From NCBI GenBank assembly GCA_039519185.1, contig CM076846.1, forward strand, positions 72,691,799 through 72,755,798: a DNA stretch of 64,000 nt, read 5' to 3'. The translations under genes and the position numbers were made by a program. Of this stretch, positions 58,975 to 64,000 are shown one piece after another. This DNA is from Astragalus membranaceus. Its lineage: Eukaryota; Streptophyta; Magnoliopsida; Fabales; Fabaceae. The notes beneath the pieces are model-generated. The model saw only the letters and a program-made list of their open reading frames with translations. It was not told the DNA's origin and did not search any database. Position 1 is the stretch's first letter, and every line of letters begins with the position of its first letter.

Positions 58975-59876
58975 ATGCATTCTGAAAAACAGGAAAAAAG
59001 TCCAGGTCCTATTATGGAAGTTACACCAATCAGCGTGGTGTTTCCTACATCAGTCCCTGCCAGGGAGCTTCATACAGATGCTCTTAAAGAAGCTGAACAG
59101 ATCACTGCTGCTAGAGCTGTCCCAACTGTCCTAGGAGAAACAAGACCAAATGCTACCAAGATGATTCACAAATTTCTCGTGGTTGATAAATATCCCAGCG
59201 GGATCTACAGCTAGTAATGTTGAGAAGAACGTTTGAGGCGATCCTGAGGCTGGTGTTCAGAAGAAAGAGGGTATGTGCCCAAAAAACATTGAAGTTATTG
59301 ATTTGGAAAACTCTAACCTCAAGGTCCTTGAAGAGGACGATGTTGATGCCACAGCACAGAGTTCTCACGGCACTTCGCCTCCAAAAGGCAATAACGAGAT
59401 ATACCCTGACGTCACCTCGATTTTAGGTTATGATCTTGAAACCTTCACCACGAGGTTTCTCGAGAATCCTTCCAGTGTTGTAGACGGTTTTCTTTCTCAG
59501 CTCTCTACCCCCTCTCACTCTCAGTCTTCCAGTCCTGGATTTGGGGTCCCAGCTATTAATGCTGATTTTTCTGCTCTAACTTCAACAGGAGTTTGATAGT
59601 ACTATTATTTCCAGGGACGTGATTGAAATCCTTCGGAAAGGGGAGGATCCAGGCCTCAAGCTTATTTCCAGAGACGTGATTGAACTTCTTCGCCACATCT
59701 CTACTAAATCTACTACCGATAAGAAAGCCAATGAAAAGGAAAAGCTAAAGGTTCTCCAAGTTAGATCCTACATTCAAAAACTTGAGGAAAAGCCTCGAAG
59801 AGCTACCACCAACCTTGACGTTCTCCTGAATATATTTCAGAGCGAGAAAATCGAATCAAAGCTATTGGAGAAATAG
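58975..59876 (+). pseudogene. C-terminal part of the PMD-type gene, tentative
   Basis: Three neighbouring frames follow: 58975-59214 (VFPTSVPARELHTDALKEAEQITAAR), 59273-59596 (acidic, S/P-rich, GYDLETFTTRFLENPSS) and 59617-59876 (K/E-rich coiled coil ending in ESKLLEK). The composition resembles the acidic and coiled-coil tails of PMD transposon proteins. They are separated by one-base shifts. The link to the PMD gene is inferred from position and strand. Confidence 0.4.
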
Positions 59877-59989
59877 CTCTCCGGGTTACTTTTAATGTAT
59901 AAGTATTTTCTTTCACTTAGGCTTATTTCTCATCATACGTGAATAATGAAATTGCCTAAGTTAAGAATGAATCATACGTGAATATTCTC

Positions 59990-60277
59990 TCCTTCAGCCC
60001 AGTTCGCCGAGCTACCGAACTTGGGTCTAACTCAAACCGAAAAGTTCGTACTCGACTTGGATTCTTTGTCTGCCTCGCACTCCGTAAACAAGGCCTCATG
60101 CAAGCCTTAGCCAGAGTTCTTTTTGTAAATAGAAATGGGCCTAGCCCTTTTGTTGAGTACACTTTGATTAATTCATGGGCCTGTAGAAGTTGGCCCAATT
60201 CAGTTTGAGGCTCACTGAGTTTTAACAAATACTGTAACAGAATCAAACAATAAATAGAATACACACTGTTAGTTACA
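59990..60277 (+). mobile_element. 3' part of a copia 5' LTR
   Basis: The sequence before the PBS ends in ...GTTAGTTACA (60277), a normal LTR end, and includes a promoter/polyA-like stretch 'caataaatagaatacacac'. The LTR start cannot be located, so the left border is approximate. Confidence 0.5.
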
Positions 60278-60279
60278 TT

Positions 60280-60291
60280 TGGCATCAGAGC
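60280..60291 (+). other. Copia primer-binding site
   Basis: TGGCATCAGAGC lies two bases after the LTR end. It differs at one position from TGGTATCAGAGC, the complement of the initiator-Met tRNA 3' end used by most plant copia elements. Confidence 0.8.
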
Positions 60292-60301
60292 TCTAACGGG
60301 C

Positions 60302-60790
60302 CTGTTGCAGAAACTCAGTTCACGGCGAGCGGCGAGCTTGACGACGGCGATAACGGCAGAGAAAGAAAACGGCAGCTACGTCCACGCTGCAATTCCTAAG
60401 TTTGGTGGTCATTACGACCATTGGGCTATGTTGATGGAGAATCTTCTCCGATCGAAAGAATATTGGGAAATCGTGGACCAAGGAATTCTAGTGTTGACAG
60501 TGGACGCAACTCCGAAGCAGAGGAAGACGGCGAGTGAAGCCAAGTTGAAGGATCTAAAGGCTAAAAACTACCTGTTTCATGCCCTAGATCGTCGAAGGTA
60601 AAGAAAGCTCAACTACAAGTCTTGAGATCTGAGTTCGATGCTTTGCGTATGGAGGAAGAAGAATCAGTCAATGATTACTTCTCAAGAACCCTTGCAATTG
60701 CTAACAAAATGAAGGCTCATGGTGAGAGGATGCCCGAAACTCTTGTAGTTGAAAAGATCATGAGATCAATGAACCCTAAATTCAACTATG
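60302..60790 (+). pseudogene. Ty1/copia gag N-terminal part, truncated
   Basis: A frame without a clear ATG encodes a DUF4219-like start (IPKFGGHYDHWAMLMENLLRSKEYWEIVD), followed by the UBN2 gag domain. A frameshift falls near 60597, after HALDRR. The UBN2 part continues as AQLQVLRSEFDALRMEEEES ... YFSRTLAIANKM ... VVEKIMRSMNPKF. Homology stops at about 60790, where AT-rich DNA begins; zinc knuckle, protease, integrase and RT are absent. It is a 5' fragment of a copia element. Confidence 0.85.
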
Positions 60791-60975
60791 TTATAATATA
60801 AATATTTATTATTTAAATAAATACTAATTAAACGAGATAATGCTTTAAAAGGATAAAATTTCCATAACATCCATACAAGAAAGTACTAATTAAAATATCT
60901 ATTACAAAATATAAATTGAAATATCCAACAAATGAAATTAAAATATCTAATAAAACGACTAAAACTGCTAGTCAT
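60791..60975. other. AT-rich stretch, no gene
   Basis: This is low-GC sequence of 'ataaatactaattaaa' type between the copia fragment and the serine-rich gene remnant. It may be the 3' end of the latter on the minus strand. Nothing else is visible. Confidence 0.4.
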
Positions 60976-61860
<885 letters not shown>

Positions 61861-61909
61861 AAATGAATAACCATTAGTATGTAATATATAATATAATAAA
61901 AACAATATA

Positions 61910-64000
61910 TGTAACACCCCGATATTTTTAGCTTGTAGAAATACCAAAATGTACCACTTGACATACATCAGAGTAACTTCCTGTTATTGAATATTGAACA
62001 CAACTAAAACTTCGATAAATAATTATCAAACGGTTCTGTGAACCTCATTAAACTTAATATAAAGTACTTAAGTCCCATGACTTAAAACTTATACAACCTG
62101 GTGTTCAATATCCAAAACATAAGTAGCAGAAACGATATACAACTGTTACTAATAATAGTTATACAATCAATATTACAAAGACAACAAAAGGGACAAAGGC
62201 CTAAACATAAAGCTGAATTTTCAATGACTTCATAAGTCACACCTGCTAACCGTGCTTCTTCGCCTTTGCTTTTCCCCGTTTCTCTGTAAAAACCACAATA
62301 ATGAAGGGTGGGATAAACATTATCTCAGTGAGTCCTATCGAGACCCCTTACTAACTCTAGCGGTTCATTATGCTTTCATTCTTGAACTCATAGCCCAAAT
62401 AAGCGACTACGTATTATATTTCTTTATTACTGGTAGCCCTAATAAGAGACTACAGTTCATGTCTTATTCTTTTCTTTAACTTAGCACAACACCTCGAGCC
62501 ACCTTATTCGGTTATTTCTTTGGCTTTTGGTGAACCCAATCCACTAACCACTAATTAGCGGGCAAACCTCATGGGGCCTAGGTTTTGGGGCTCATGACTT
62601 CCCCTCCCCTAGTATGCTAATCCTTAGGGTCGTCACCCTTGATATACATATATAATTATATGTATGCCATTCTACCCTTCCTTTATGGAAAGTAATTCTT
62701 CCTTTCCCTTTGGGAAAGTAACTTGACTTGTTTGGACTTATAGTCTTTTATCTTATCTTGACTTGTTTGGACTTATAGTCCTTTATCTTAACTTGACCTG
62801 TGTACACTCGCGCTTACTAATGTATGGTTTTTCATAATCTTCATAACTTAAGAATTTTATCTCAAACATGCTCAATTTCATGATTTTCATGCACTACAGT
62901 CATTGGGAAACCTTGGGGAAATGATTAGAAGGAACTTGGAATCATTTGGAATGGACTAAAGTGCATTTTGAAAAGGGGTAACAGAAGCTTACGCACGGTC
63001 CGTGCCCTAGGGCACACGGTCCGTGCCATGTTTTTAAAACCTTTAAGGCAACCTGCGAACAAGACGCACGGTCCGTGCCACTGGGGCGCACGATCCGTGT
63101 GTGTTCATCAGTAACCCAGAATATGTTGTTCTTGTAAATTCTTTCCATTCCGTTCGATTCCAAAATTCATTCCGATCGAAGTCCTAACACAACAAATAAT
63201 ATTCCAGTCCAGACAACAATCAATACATCAATCAATTCAAAAAATCACAAGGTCAATCAATTAATCGTACAAATTGTCGTTAAAACGTGATTTCGTAAAA
63301 ACGATTTTGACTCGATTCCTTTTGAAACAAAACGCGAGACATATTCATTCAGAGGCATGCAACTCAGTAATAGAAAAATATCCCTAAGGGAGTATAGAAC
63401 TCACCTCTTGCGATGAAAATCGCACACGACAACAAAGCTTCTCGGACCGAAAACCGTAATTTCACAAAACGAGTTCCCAGCACCTCAACACTCCTCAAAA
63501 TCGAATCACAGCACCCAAAACAAGGCTCCCAATGCTTGGTAATCACAATATGGGTTCTGAAAACGTTCTAGCCTCTTACCCCAAGCTTCAATCAGGAACA
63601 TGCAAGAATCAAAACCACCTAAAACCTCATTTCCTTCCACTTGAGCTTACTATACGAAAATGGTGTTTTTGAGAAGGAGGAAGATGTTGGGGATGAAACT
63701 GGTATCAGTGGAAAGAGGCTGATGAGCTAAGTTGAATGGTGTAAAGAAGAGCAACATGCATGGAGAGTGGAAGAAAACCCTTCTCTCCTTTCCTCTCTCT
63801 CTACGGTTTCTCTCTCTATTTCTGTTTCTGAGTGTCTGAATGTGTGTTTTGGTTATGGGAGTGAGTGATGGTCAGCTGGTGTGTTTGAGTGAGCTGAGGG
63901 TGTTTTTAAGGGGAAAAGACCAAACTGCCCTTTGTTCACTTCATCACTTTAGTTTAATTCTAATCATCCACCAATTCAATACTTTTCCCTCAAAAATCCT
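61910..64000. mobile_element. Long gypsy-type LTR, running off the window
   Basis: It begins TGTAACACCCCGATATT, a typical LTR terminus in large plant gypsy elements (Tekay-like). About 2.1 kb follow with no gene. Orientation is uncertain. On the minus strand the region 63900-63400 looks like a promoter-proximal leader (CT-rich, then ATCGCAAGAG|GTGAGT, a strong splice donor at about 63400), which favours a minus-strand element with its 3' LTR end at 61910. Four copies of the palindrome GCACGGTCCGTGC or variants lie at 62993-63100. Confidence 0.65.

Overview
The window is nuclear DNA of a flowering plant, and nearly all of it is nested transposable elements. The signs are Ty3/gypsy elements of the Ogre/Tat type with two RNase H domains, CACTA (En/Spm) elements with TNP2-like and Transposase_24-like genes, a plant L1-type LINE, a copia gag, a hAT-type MITE, a tRNA-derived SINE and an HD-Zip I gene fragment with a spliced plant gene structure. 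Ogre-type elements are best known from legumes, so a legume is a reasonable guess, but the sequence does not prove it. No complete ordinary host gene is certain. The best candidate is a tiny one-helix membrane protein at 27385-27501.

Left block (1-25919). A degenerate minisatellite (1-250) and featureless DNA lead to a minus-strand Ogre-like retrotransposon. Its 3' LTR is 1183-2960 and its 3' untranslated region is about 2961-4453. The broken coding region reads right to left from 21533 to 4454: ORF1, gag, protease, G-patch, a probable intron, RT, RNase H, a second (archaeal-type) RNase H, and integrase. The 5' LTR-like copy is 21837-23506. Two later insertions sit inside the coding region. 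One is a solo LTR of the same family (4539-7751, 5-bp duplication CTCCT), which splits the last codons of integrase. The other is a 4.4-kb LINE (11842-16237, duplication AACCACCA), which splits protease. To the right of the 5' LTR lies the 3' end of a second Ogre copy (23507-25919), so one LTR is shared head to tail. That copy carries a 659-bp hAT-type MITE (23737-24395, duplication ATTGATTG).

Middle spacer (25920-28930). This is AT-rich. It contains a promoter-like TATA box, the 38-codon membrane-protein ORF and a likely 3'UTR intron.

Right-centre block (28931-55102). A plus-strand gypsy element, of which a short LTR and the start of gag remain, was hit by two related CACTA elements. CACTA-1 (29037-40944, duplication GGA) sits in the LTR and CACTA-2 (41437-54753, duplication GTG) in gag. 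Each has matching 5'-CACTA termini, subterminal repeat arrays, a TNP2-like transposase gene and a Transposase_24-like second gene; all four genes carry breaks. CACTA-1 also holds, antisense inside the first intron of its transposase gene, the 5' exon of an HD-Zip I transcription factor gene with intact homeodomain and leucine zipper, which looks like gene capture. CACTA-2 was itself hit by another solo Ogre-family LTR (51203-54064, duplication CACTT).

Right end (55103-64000). Here lie a tRNA-derived SINE, a broken plant-mobile-domain gene with coiled-coil neighbours, the PBS and truncated gag of a copia element, a Transposase_24-like fragment with a 45-unit ATG/CAT microsatellite coding for serine, and the outer part of a long gypsy LTR that runs off the window.

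Inferred order of events from nesting: the gypsy element precedes both CACTAs, and CACTA-2 precedes its solo LTR. In the left block the Ogre body precedes the LINE, solo LTR-1 and the MITE.
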